Part shown: positions 31,340 through 42,295 of the stretch, piece by piece | Numbering within the stretch: the stretch's first letter is position 1 | How the letters are laid out: each line of letters opens with the position of its first letter | NCBI RefSeq assembly: GCF_030272615.1 | Contig: NC_081414.1 | Coordinates: 768,626,153 to 768,690,152, forward strand | Reading direction: 5' to 3' | Length of the DNA: 64,000 nt | Origin: Cryptomeria japonica | Taxonomy: Eukaryota; Streptophyta; Pinopsida; Cupressales; Cupressaceae | The notes under the pieces: model-generated | Databases searched by the model: none | What the model was told of the DNA's origin: nothing | What the model saw: the letters and a program-made list of their open reading frames with translations, nothing else | Program-made: the position numbers and the translations under genes

Positions 31340-32812
31340 TGTATGCGGGAAAAGTGGGCTGGTAGAACTTAATATGTGAAAATTTGGTTAAATACTAGTC
31401 CACACACACACACAGGACTTCTTGGTGCAAGCTATGGAGTAACGTAGTATTACTCAGCTTCCCAAGGTAGGTCCCATGGTTCTCTATCTCACAATGTCCC
31501 TCAAACCAATGTTTTTGCTCTCAGATCACTGAGCAAAATGGTTTAGGGATGGCAAATGCAAGAACGAGGGATGCTCTGATAGATTTTTAGAATGAAATAT
31601 GTTATAAGCTATGTATGATTTTAAAATGCAATAAACTAAATGATAAGATGACAAGATTAGTATGAATACTATCCTAGCATACTATATTTAGTCTATGATT
31701 GAACTAAAATGATAAAGAAATTATTCTAAACATGCATATTAGTCTACTTCCTGATCTAAAAGAGACTAAATGAGGAGCATATATGAAATGAGAAAGCTTG
31801 AAAGAATTTGAGCATAAGTGTAATGCTTCAAATTTGAAAAATGATTTTTAAGAATGGAGGAATGAGAGCTCTATTTATAGCAAAAACAGGGCAATGGATG
31901 GTCAGGATTGAATAGTTTAATCAAGGGTTGAGTTTGAAAGTTGGGGATCCATGTGCACAATTGACACCAATGAAATGGTGACAAGTGTCAATATAGGATT
32001 GGGTTGAGAGAAGGGGTTGGTGGCATTAAAGGCTTGAGAAGACCTCATGGTTATCTAAAGGCTAAGGGTCAAGTCTAAGTTAGGCTTACCCACTAGATTA
32101 AGAGTTAATCCAAGGATAAACCTTTGTGCAAATGATTAAGAGATAATCATGGTCAAAGCATTAATGGCCTGATGAAACCTTTGGGTTGGGTAGAGGTTGA
32201 GTCAAAACAAATGTTTTAACCATGTAGGAGGGTTTGAATTAACCATTAATGGTTATTGGAGACTTTGGGGATTAAGTGGTTGAAGGTTGAAAGCCTTCAA
32301 TGGTTATCAAAGACTTTGAGCCATTTAGTGGTTGAAGGTTGAAAGCCTTTAATGGTTATCAAAGACTTTGATGGTTTGAGAAGTGACTTCCCTTTGCTTA
32401 GGGATGTGACAAAGTTTAGAGGAGGGTTAGGTTAATTAGAAGTGATTAGAAGATTCTAGAAGGGATTAGAAAGGGGTTTGGGATTTTGCAAGTGGATGAA
32501 GGGATAATAGGATTTAATTGAAATAATTTAATTCAATTTGGTTGCCATTTGGGGAAATTAAATAAATTAGATTTATTCAATTTAGGATAACTATTTAATT
32601 AAATTTGAATTTAATTAAAAGTGGATAGGGGGGGTTTAATTGAATAAAATGATTTATTCATTAAATGGTATAGTGAATTTATTTAAATAAATTGAGTAAT
32701 TTATTTAATTAAATAGAGGAATGTGGATAATTTAATTAAATTGGATTTAATCAAATAGAAAAATGAACATAAAATATTCATTTAGGAATATGGTCATTTT
32801 TATACGTCTACA
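31340..32812 (-). repeat. 3' LTR of the Tat element
   Basis: Direct copy of 48170-49643. Includes a short CA run near 31402, a tandem GGTTGAAAGCCTT-AATGGTTATCAAAGACTTT duplication near 32280-32370 and an AT-rich end. Confidence 0.95.
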
Positions 32813-32830
32813 TTTTGCCCCTCTTTAAAG
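32813..32830 (-). other. Polypurine tract of the Tat element
   Basis: Minus-strand AAAGAGGGGCAAAA directly abuts the 3' LTR. Confidence 0.75.
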
Positions 32831-33182
32831 TGACGTGTGTGCACATGTTATTTTAAAGAAAATGATGCCTTATCATGATTTATGATCAAATGCAATTTTT
32901 GTGTCGCTCCTATGATTTGCCAGTCGTGCCCCAGATTCGATATGATGTGTGATGCCCCAGATTCGATATTTTGATGGTGATGCCCCCTCGGGAGATGAAT
33001 CAATATTTTGAAATAAAAATTTTTGATTTAATTTGATGTGTTGCGTATGATGTGTATGATTTCGTGCATGTAAAATGTGTGTGAATTGATTCATCTCCCG
33101 ATAAGTTACAAATTTTATGGTATAGGGGAGACCGCGACCATATTACAAGTCCATTGAGCTAACCCTAATTTCATTTTCCTCC

Positions 33183-33190
33183 TATAAAAG
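33183..33190 (+). promoter_or_regulatory. TATA box of the antisense PMD gene
   Basis: TATAAAAG lies about 80 bp upstream of the ATG at 33264 and leaves room for a leader of about 50 bases. It is on the strand opposite to the retrotransposon transcript. Confidence 0.6.
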
Positions 33191-33423
33191 GGGAAAAGGG
33201 CTTGATTTAGGTTCATTTGTGCTTTATTGACTTTGGAGAAAGAGAATTTGCTCTGGAGAGAAAATGCCTATTCCTTATCACAGACACCGTTTCGAGCGTG
33301 TCTGGAGGTACCGGAGACCTGTAGCGCGTGGACCACAAGTAAGTCAACGTTTTTTACCCTTTTTTGATTTTTTGTTTTGTCATTTTTAGTCAGTTTTTGA
33401 ATTTTAAAGTTTGGGTTTAACGG

Positions 33424-33890
33424 TTTAGCATGTCTAAGGTTTAGTTTAGCGCATACGAAGTTTAGAGTAGCGATTCGAGGTCAAATTTAGGGGCCACGTC
33501 CGAAAAAGATAGGTTAGCGCATTAAATTATTAGGTTAGTGCATGCATGTAGAATAGCGCATGGAAAGTGTTGGGTAGCCCGTCTCATCAACAGGTTAGCG
33601 CGTAGGGGTGACCTAGCACATAGGGACCGCAGGGGTTCGCATAGGGAAGGGGGTTTAGCGCTTAGGGCTAACCTAGCGCATAGGGCTAAAAGGGTAGCGC
33701 CTAGGAGGGGTAGATTAGCGCGTAGGCAGAGTCTAGTGCATGGGATGGATTAGGTAGCGCATGGGGTGAAAATTTTAGTGCGTAGACTGAATCTAGCGCA
33801 TAGGTTAGATAGAAGAGCGCGTAGGAGAGGCAACCTAGCGCATGGGGATGTTTTAGTGCATTGAATATCTGTTTTAGCGCATCTGAAAAA
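33424..33890 (+). repeat. TAGCGCAT array in the PMD gene intron
   Basis: About 20 copies of (T/C)TAGCGC(A/G)TAGG and close variants occur at intervals of 15-30 bp, entirely inside the intron of the antisense gene. A single related TAGCGCGTGG is at the end of exon 1. Confidence 0.9.
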
Positions 33891-34074
33891 TTTTGCAGTT
33901 TTGGCCGATTTGAAAATTTGTATTGTTTGCCTGTCGTGTTTTGATGAATTTATCCAATATGAGTGTTTGTATAACTTGTTTTGATTTGCGATTTTCTAAG
34001 TTATATATAGATATCAACGTGTTTTGTTAATCAGAATATGATGTATTTGCGTTGTCTGTTTCAAATTCAATGTG

Positions 34075-34260
34075 TGTGAAGCTTGAGTTGTATTACAAGC
34101 CGATATGGGTTGGAAACTTGAGTTGTTTACAAGCTGATATGGGTGGGAAACTTGAGTTGTTTTACAAGTTTATGTGATTGTGGAGACTTGAGTTGTGTTA
34201 CAAGTTTTGATATGGTTTTTGAGAACTTGAGTTGTTTTACAAGTTGATATGAAATGATAG
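34075..34260 (+). repeat. Short tandem repeat in the PMD gene intron
   Basis: ACTTGAGTTGT-TTACAAG(C/T)-GATATGG is repeated five times with a period of about 40-45 bp, shortly upstream of the intron's acceptor. Confidence 0.85.
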
Positions 34261-36233
34261 GATTTTGAACTTTGATAGAGATGAGCAAATTGTTTCATGT
34301 TGTTGATGTAAGTTTGATGTTGATATCTTTGTGTTGATGTGGAAACTGATATTGGATATGTTTTATTTGTTGACAGGAGCGATTGGGTGTTGTACAGTCA
34401 AGGGAGAGATTCCCAAGACCGTGGACATTGATACCGCGGTTGTCACAGGCAGATATGGATGTTATTGAGAGATGTGGATTGACCTCGCTTTTGGATATGC
34501 CTCGGTTCACTGTGAACCGGGGGCTTTTGACAGCTTTGGCAGAGAGGTGGCATAGCGACACGAACACCTTCCATTTTGCCACTGGAGAGATGACAGTCAC
34601 CCCTGAGGATTGTTACCGGATTTTGCGCATCCCTATAGTAGGGGCACTACTTCCCTATGAGCAGTCAGAGGAGGGCGGCATAGAGGCACTGCGTCGCATA
34701 TTCCAGGATGATACAGTTTGTGGTTATGAGATCCCCTGGCAGGAGTTTTTGGATTTGGATTATGCACCGCTGCCATCTGTACTGGCAGGATTTATTGGGG
34801 GGTTCCTTTGTCCTGATCACAGGTCAAAGGGATTCTCGGTGGGATGGGGACTAGTTTTGGAGGAGATGGTTACACAGGGCAAGAGGTTTGCATGGGGGTC
34901 AGCGATGCTGGCTCACTTATACAGGAGTTTACATGAGGTAGTATACCTCGGGTACGGCAGTTTGTCAGCTGGCGTGACCCTATTACAGGTATGGTGCTGG
35001 GAGCACATTCCAGCAGCGAGGCCACTTGCAGACAGGGACAGGCCCGTAGGTGCAGCATATGCCTACGGTTATAGAGGTCTAGTTGTCCAGCGTAAGCTGG
35101 GCAAACTAGAGCATTGGAGGAGGGTTTTTGACGACATAGATACGGTCACTTGGAGACCGTATACAGGCTGTGAGGTATGGGCAGAGGATGGGTTGGAGAT
35201 GCCCTTTGTATTTATGACAAGGTATCTGATTGGGAGGACCCTGTTCGTCATTGAGCGATTTGTGGTGACCCGAGTTTTGAGGCAGTTCGGGCGCCAACAA
35301 GGGATTCCTCAGGGAGCGTGCCTATATGCATGGAGGTAGCAGGATGTGGTTGATTGGGGGCCGACTATTGACAGTGCGGTGGCAGTGGAGGAGTTTGTGG
35401 GGTTGGTTGGGCAGATCTGGGATTATGCCCCAGAGATTCAGGACGTGGGCATGACAGACGAGTTCGCTCGATTGTTTGCGGCGCGGGCGGTGGCTAGGAT
35501 CTCTGATCCAGAGGAGATGAGGCCAGCTTTTGACTCAGATGAGGAGGAGGGAGACAAGGGAGAGGATGGAGATGATGGGGAGGATGGAGGAGGAGGATGA
35601 GGGAGAGGAGCAAGAGGGAGGCGGGGAGAGAGAGGTGTGGAGAGAGCAGTGCGGCAGGGGAGGATAGAGAGAGGGAGAGGTGGATTGGCTATCAGAGCCG
35701 GGAGAGAGGGGAGAGTGGGGGAGGTGCTAGCTGCAGTGGGGGGTGAGGAGGAGCTGAGTAGACCAACACAGAGGAGGAGGACGGATGTACTCCCACCTCC
35801 AGTATCGAGGACAGGCCGCGTGGGAGGGGTTCCTCCAGCACAGGTACCGCTGCGAGTTCGAGTGCCAAGTCATGTTGAGGATGCGCAGATCCGAACTTTG
35901 TAGATTATCGTTCAGCAGCTGCAAGCGCAGATTTTGACCTATCAGCGACAGATTTCTCAGTTGACCATTGAGAGAGATAGCGAGATAGAGCGGCGAGGAT
36001 GAGCAGAGGAGGTGGTGGTGAGTGTACAGAGAGCAACGATAGGTGGTCCGATGAGAGACACCCTGAGAGAGCTGGCGCTGAGAGCCCAGGAGGCAGAGTA
36101 CTACTGGCGGCATTATGAGGCAGTAGTACCCAGGGATCGGCGAGTGGAGAGTTTTGCTCAGTCGAGATCCAGCCGATCTCGAGCTACTGGGTCACGGTCG
36201 AAGAGTCGAGGTGTCACTGGTCCACCGAGATAG

Positions 36234-37644
36234 GACCCTCCTGGAGATCCAGGGGCGGGTGCATCTGGAGCGAGACCATCTCCGTCAGGAGATAGTCATA
36301 CTTGAGAGACATGGTCTCTGTTGTATTGTCGGATTATTGTTATCGTTTGGACTGGACACAGTGTTTTTACACATTTTGTAGATGTTGATCATTTTTTAGA
36401 TATATATACGGCACCATTTTTGATCTATGTGATGTGTTTATATGGATGCATGTTATGTGGGTTATCTTATGTGATGATGCAATATATGATGTAATGCATG
36501 ATGTAGGATGTATGTTTTTTATATGCTGTGAGATGTATCTTGAAAATGAGATGTATGTTTTAATATGCTGCTAAATGTATCATGATATGTAAATGATGTT
36601 TAAATGATATGCAAACACATTTTAAATGATATGGAATGATGATATGCAACTAATTGTAAAATGATGTGCAACTAATTGTTTTTGAAGCATCCCTCATTCT
36701 GTATTTGCCATCCGATATAGCCATTTGTTTGCTTTCTGTGTAGATATCATCATTGAGCATTGATTTGTTTAGGATATGTTGAAAATTTATACAAGCATAA
36801 TGGTATAATTGAACCATAATGACTTGAGAAAAATTTACATGATGTTTGATTTTGCAAGATAGCACAAGCATCAAGGTATAATTGAACCAGGATGACCTGA
36901 GTGCGTATTGCGTAAACAGACAAGATTTGATCATTTGTATGCATGAAGTGGAATCAGGCCTTCAGTGATATACGATGTATCATGTCTCGAGGCATGTATT
37001 CACACAGTTCAAGTGATCGCCTCCCAAGTAGAAGACTAAGAAAATATTGGAAGTTCCCCTTGACCTCTAGCTGTGAAGCATTTAGTGAGACAAGGAAGAG
37101 AATCCAAACATTCAAAAAGTTCAAAATGCAAAACTAGCTATGATTTTATGCTATAGTGCAACATTCAGTATTTCAGAAAATCATCCATCCTTGTTATTTT
37201 TGATTTGTTTGGTTTTATTTGGCGATGAAGCGTAGTTGTGTGTTGGATGTCAAGTTGTTGAGTTTTGCAGATATCCTTGATGTCTTGAATGTTTGCAAGT
37301 TTGTGAACCAACTAATGCCCCTAGCTGAATGTGCCTCCGGATATGATCATGTACAGTGATTTCCAAGCCATGGTGGACTGTGGTAAGAGAATATATATAG
37401 ATGGATAACCCAGGATAGTGACTACGTTAAGTATGTCCTAAATGGATATTTGCTAAGTGTCGGGCGATGGCCGATAGTGTTTGGAGGGATAAAATGGCAT
37501 GAAAATAGATAGAGGAGCCGTTCTTTCACAAGGGCACCTGTTTACCAGGTTTTCACTATTTGCTTTTATTGTACTTTGTTTTTGCTTTTTCTGGATTTTT
37601 TGATTTTTTTGTTTGTTTTTGGCTTTTTCCGTGCACTAGGCTAC
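36234..37644. other. Non-coding spacer of the Tat element between PMD gene and integrase
   Basis: AT-rich, with repeated ATGATATG(C/T)AA words near 36540-36670. A near-duplicated segment of about 44 bp occurs at 36790-36835 and 36860-36905 (ACAAGCAT-A-GGTATAATTGAACCA). The two opposite transcripts would end in or near here. No gene is supported. Confidence 0.5.
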
Positions 37645-38990
37645 TTAAGTATAGTACCTTTTCAGATGAATGTTGTTAGTTGGTTCGTCAAGCACATCGC
37701 CTTCAAAATTTGTTAGCTGATAGGCACCTGATCCATAGACTGATATGATGACATAGGGACCCAACCAGTTAGGTTCAAATTTCCCTTTCTTTTCTCGATC
37801 TTGCTGATTTCTTGGATTTTCTTTAAGGACTAGGTCACCAACCTTGAAGTTGCGGGGGATGACTTTATGATTGTAGCTCCTGCACATGCGCTGCTGATAT
37901 GCTTTGAGATGAGTGTAAGCATGTTGACGTCTTTCATCTAGGAGTTCAAGTTCTTGCAGTCGGTTAACTCGATATTCTTCATCTGGGATTAAGCCTTTCA
38001 AAGAGACTCTGAGAGATGGGATCTCTACCTCCAGGGGTAAAATAGCTTCTGATCCATATACCAATGAGTATGGTGTTGCTCCTGTAGGTGTGCGGATGCT
38101 GGTCCTGTATGCCCAAAGTGTTGGATTGAGTTGTACATGCCAATCTTTGCCTACATCATTTACTGTTTTCTTGAGGATTTTCAGTATTGTTTTGTTAGAT
38201 GCCTCTACTTGACCATTTCCCTGTGGGTAATATGGTGTAGAAAACCTATGTTGGATTTTGAATTTCTCACATAGTTCTTGGACATGTTGATTCTTGAAGG
38301 GTCGTCCATTATCTGTAATGATTGAACTTGGAATACCATATCTGCAGATCAGATAATTGAGGATAAAAGAGGCAATTTGTTTCCCTGTCACTGTGGTCAT
38401 GAGAACTACTTCTATCCACTTGGTAAAGTACTCTGTTGCTGTTATAATGAACTTGTGTCCATTTGAAGATGAAGGATGAATTTTGCCAACAAGGTCCAGT
38501 CCCCACTGACAAAAGGGCCAAGATGTTGTGAATGGCTGCAGTTCTTGAGCTGGTGCATGTATCAGATTGCCATGGATCTGGCATTTAGGACATTTCTTAG
38601 CAAAATGATATGAGTCTTTCTCCATTGTAGGCCTGTAGTATCCCATCCTTAGAAGCTTTTAAGCAAGAGTAGTGCCACTTGAATGTGTGCCACAAATACC
38701 TTCGTGAAGCTCGTGTAAAGCAGAATCGGAATCATTACGATCAAGACAACGAAGAAGAGTACCATCGAGACCTCGACGATATAAAGTATCAGCGGTAAGG
38801 GTGTAATGGGCAGCTTGTCAGATAAAGTTACGTTTATGGTTATGGGATTGGTCAATGGGTAAGATATTATGCTTGAGATAGTCGTATATTGGTCCATATA
38901 ACGGAGAATCTGAACCAGTTAAGGCTAGATAACATGGGATTCAAAGTGGTCATAGGCGGGGGAGAACAGTTGCTCTACTAGGAACTCATA
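37645..38990 (-). pseudogene. Integrase of the Tat element
   Basis: The long frame 37645-38646 carries the catalytic core: GLDLVGK with the first Asp, TDNGRPF with the second Asp and NGQVEASNKT with the Glu. An SH3-like C-terminal part follows (NFKVGDLVLKENPR, WLGPYVI). Upstream, the HHCC zinc-binding part (LHEGICGTHSSG...CPKCQIHG) is in the same frame but is cut by TAA at 38659-38661 and by a TGA near 38820. A frameshift near 38900 separates it from RNase H. Integrase would insert the element DNA into the genome. The core residues are present but the full enzyme cannot be made. Confidence 0.9.
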
Positions 38991-38999
38991 ACGACTCTA

Positions 39000-41280
39000 T
39001 TGCTCTAGAATTTGTAGTAATGAAGCGATAGTAGCCATTGCATCAGCTGCTTTGTTGTTCAACCTTGGTATTTGCTCGAAGGTGATGTGCACAAAATACT
39101 GTTTGAAGTCATCCACCATTCACTTGTAGGGTAGTAGCTTATCATCCTTTGTCTGATAGTTGTTATTGATTTGATGGATGACCAGTTGCGAGTCCCCATA
39201 GACTTTTAACTCTGTGATTTTCCATTCTACGACCATTTTGATGCCTATGACCAATGCCTCATATTCAGCCACATTATTTGTGCATGGAAACATAAGCCTG
39301 TATGATCTTGGTATAGTGTGTCCTTCAGGAGTGATGAACAGAATGCCAGCACCGAAACCATGTTGTGTATAGGATCCGTCAAAGTATAGGGTCCAGTGTT
39401 TGGTAGAAAGAGCAAGAACGTCCCTGTCTGGAAATTCAATCTCCATGGTGTGTTTTCCTGGTAGCGGTGCTTCAGCCAGTTGATCTGCAATTGTTTGTCC
39501 CTTGATGGCTCGTCTTTCTGTATATTGAATGTCAAATTCACTGAGAATCATGACCCATTTAGCCAATCGGCCTGTAAGAGTGGCCTTGTTGAGTAGATAT
39601 TTGAGAGGATCAATTTTTGCAACCAACTTGATGGTGTGTGCTAGCATATAATGGCGGAATTTCTGAGATGTGAAAACCACTGTTAGGCAAGCCTTTTCAA
39701 TGAATGTATAGTTGAGTTCATAGCCATTCAATGTTCTACTGATGTAATATATGACGCGTTCCTTTCCTTGTTGATCTTCTTGTGCCAATAGTGCCCCCAA
39801 CGATATGTCTGTTGTTGAGATATATAAGATAAGAGGCTTTCCTGCAACTGGTGGGACTAGAACTGGCGGATTCATCAGGTACTATTTGATTTGGTAAAAA
39901 GATTCTGCACACTTGGCCTCCCATTTGAATGGTACATTTTTGTGTAGTAAATGGTTAAATGGTAGACTTTTATCTGCTAGCTGAGCGATGAATCGTCTGA
40001 TTGATTGAAGTCATCCTTGTAGAGATCTGAGTTGACTGATATTCTTTGGTGGTGGCATGCCCATGATGGCTTGTACCGTTGCTGGATCTACTTCAATACC
40101 TTTAGCTGAGACAATGTAGCCTAGTAACTTGCCTGATGTAACCCCGAAGACACACTTCTTAGGGTTAAGCCTGACTTGGAATTCCTCCAATCGATCAAAG
40201 ATTTTTGTTAGGATACCAAGATGTTCTGCTCTGGTGAAAGATTTAGCTAGTAAGTCATCCACATAGTCTTCCATAAATGTGTGCATCATGTCATGAAATA
40301 TTATGGTCATTGCTCTTTGATAAGTGGCCCCTGCATTCTTTAAGCCGAAAGGCATAACATTCCAACAGTACGTTCCCCAAGGACAGGTGAACGCGGTTTT
40401 ATCTTGATCTTCTGGGGCTATTTTGATTTGATTATAACTTGAGAAACCGTCCATTAGTGAGAGCATTGCATGGCCTGCTGTGAGATCTACAATTATGTCG
40501 ATACTGGGCAGAGGAAAGTCATCCTTTGGACAAGCTTTGTTGACATCTCTGAAGTCAGTGCATATTCTGATACTTCCATCTGGTTTGGATACTGGAACAA
40601 GGTTGGAAATCCACTCTGCATAGTCAATGGGTTGAATGAATCCAACGTCTAATAATTTCTTTAGTTCAGTTTTGACCATAAGTGCCACCTGTGGGTTCAT
40701 CTTGCGTAGCTTTTGCTTGACTGGCTTAACTCTTGTAGAAATGGATAGATGATGCATGATTAAGTGTGGATCTACTCTGCGCATATCAGCATATGACCAA
40801 GCAAAGTTGATTTGTTGTTCCTTAAAAAAGATGATGAATGCCGATCTTTCTTCCTCTGTCAGAGATTCTGCAAGGTGTATGTTTCTGGCTGTTTCTGTGG
40901 TACCAATGTTGATTGATTGAGTGGGCTCAATCAAAATGGGTGATCGCTCATGAAAGTGCTCAGGAAGAGTGTCAAGTCTCCCATCGTTAGGTGCCTTGAA
41001 AAGGTTTTCACTCTCAGATGCGTCCTTTATTTTTACTTTTTGATGATCTAGAGCTGCCATTGACTGGTTTTCAGCATCAGATTCTTTATTTGTTGTATTT
41101 TTGCGACTGAGAGACTTGGCACTCCCTGATTGATAGATATCGTTATTTTGTTCACTGGTAGATCCTATTTCAGGATTTACGGTACATAGGTAATGGATAA
41201 TAGATGCATCATCTGGGAAAATGGGTATATCATGTGTTTCAGGTTCATCCCAGTCGATGAGGTCAGGAAAGAAAGTGGTA
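39000..41280 (-). pseudogene. Reverse transcriptase and double RNase H of the Tat element
   Basis: RT motifs are in order: ISNLVPVSKPDGSIR, FPLPSID, MDGFSSYNQI, MPFGLKNAGATYQRAM and the catalytic YVDDLL near 40270. The tether contains the RNase H region (TTDISLGALLAQED, KWVMILSEFDIQYTERR). A second RNase-HI-like domain follows (LYFDGSYTQHGFGAG, NVAEYEALVIG, DSQLVIHQI), the arrangement known for Tat elements. Stops at 40011 (TGA), 39882 (TAG) and 39120 (TGA) each fit CGA>TGA or CAG>TAG. A frameshift near 41270 separates the region from the upstream linker. Confidence 0.92.
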
Positions 41281-42262
41281 AGGAATCGTTGGGTGGATCA
41301 AGTTCGGCTACTGTAAGTGTTAGGATAGAGTTTTCATCGTGCTGGGTTTTGGTTTTAAAGAGGTCCAGGATTTCGTCGAGGTCCTCGATGGTATCATTCT
41401 CCACATAGACTTGTTCATATTGTTTCTGTTCGCTTTCCTTGGCGTCATAGATATTTTGTAGTCCAAACTCAAGAGGTCTATCTCCTGCGTTATGTTCTTC
41501 TTGAGAAAGGGATATAGAATCAGTATCATCCAGGATATCGATAGTAGCATTGGAGCAGGTACCCCATTCATATTCATTAGAATCTGTCTCATAGGCATCA
41601 TCCCAGATTCTATCTGTGCTGTAAATAGGTATGTTGTATGGTGAAAACAAATCTTTGATAATGGATACCATTTTGATGGTCTTTGTAGATTCTGTATCAG
41701 ATCTGTCTTCTACTTGCTGGATTTGTTCATAGACTGTGCTTCCTCAGGGAGGAATAATGGTATCTGGAGATGACATGATTTGTTCTTGAGATATTGGTGT
41801 TTGAATATGAGCTACTGCTGCAAATAGGGCCTTCTTATGACTTAGAAGCTTTTCCTGATGTAACTTCTGATCTTGACGTTCCCGTGCCTTGCGGATTGTT
41901 TCTGCTGATTCAAAAAGTGCTTCCTGCCAGGATTCTTCTTTGTACTTCTTCTTTTCCTTCCATTGAGGTTTTGTAGCTATGTGTGGCGGCCGTTTCAATA
42001 GGAACGTGAGTTTAGAACCCAATCCTGCTTTGTTTCTGCTAGGTTGTGAAGGAAGATCTATAGGTTCAGTGACTCCGTCTTTGCGTTTGCCAATAGGTCC
42101 TTTACCACCATATCCCATTTGCTTCATGATTAAGTAGCCTTTTCCATACAGGTGTGTTGGTAGAACAATGTCCAGAGTGGCTGCTCTATGATTTTCTTCT
42201 TCATCTTTATATAACCAGCTAAGAACGTCTTTGTCTTCTGATTCATGTGCTAGAGTACCCAA
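41177..42262 (-). pseudogene. G-patch domain and acidic linker of the Tat polyprotein
   Basis: Two open stretches, 41744-42262 and 41177-41671, lie in one frame separated by a TGA at 41744. The first contains GYLIMKQMGYGGKGPIG, then GVTEPI and NKAGLG, the glycine pattern of a G-patch, placed directly after the protease. G-patches in that position are known from betaretroviral proteases, where they bind nucleic acid. The second stretch is rich in Asp/Glu (YETDSNEYEWG, DDTDSISLSQEE) with no recognised domain. Confidence 0.65.
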
Positions 42263-42295
42263 TTGTATGAAGGTACCATCAAATTTGGTGATGGG

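Larger units (their letters stand above)
33264..36233 (+). pseudogene. Plant mobile domain (MAIN/PP7-long-form-like) gene carried antisense in the Tat element
   Basis: Exon 1 (33264-33338, 25 codons beginning MPIPYHRHRFERVW) ends at a GT donor. The intron ends TTTGTTGACAG at 34376. Exon 2 continues in the same phase from 34377. The protein has the plant mobile domain seen in MAIN/MAIL-type proteins and abundant in transposons: an N-terminal LTSLLDMPRFTVNRGLLTAL stretch, ALAERWHSDTNTFHF, MTVTPEDCYRILRIP, LYRSLHEVVYLGYGS and a WRPYTGC region. It is followed by an acidic segment, a coiled coil and a TLRELALRAQEAEYYW tail. The frame is intact for over 600 codons but has four stops: TAG 35337, TGA 35598, TAG 35901, TGA 36000. 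Three read naturally as CAG or CGA changed by C to T. The first stop leaves most of the domain (343 residues), so a truncated product is possible. It was likely acquired from a host gene long ago. Confidence 0.82.
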
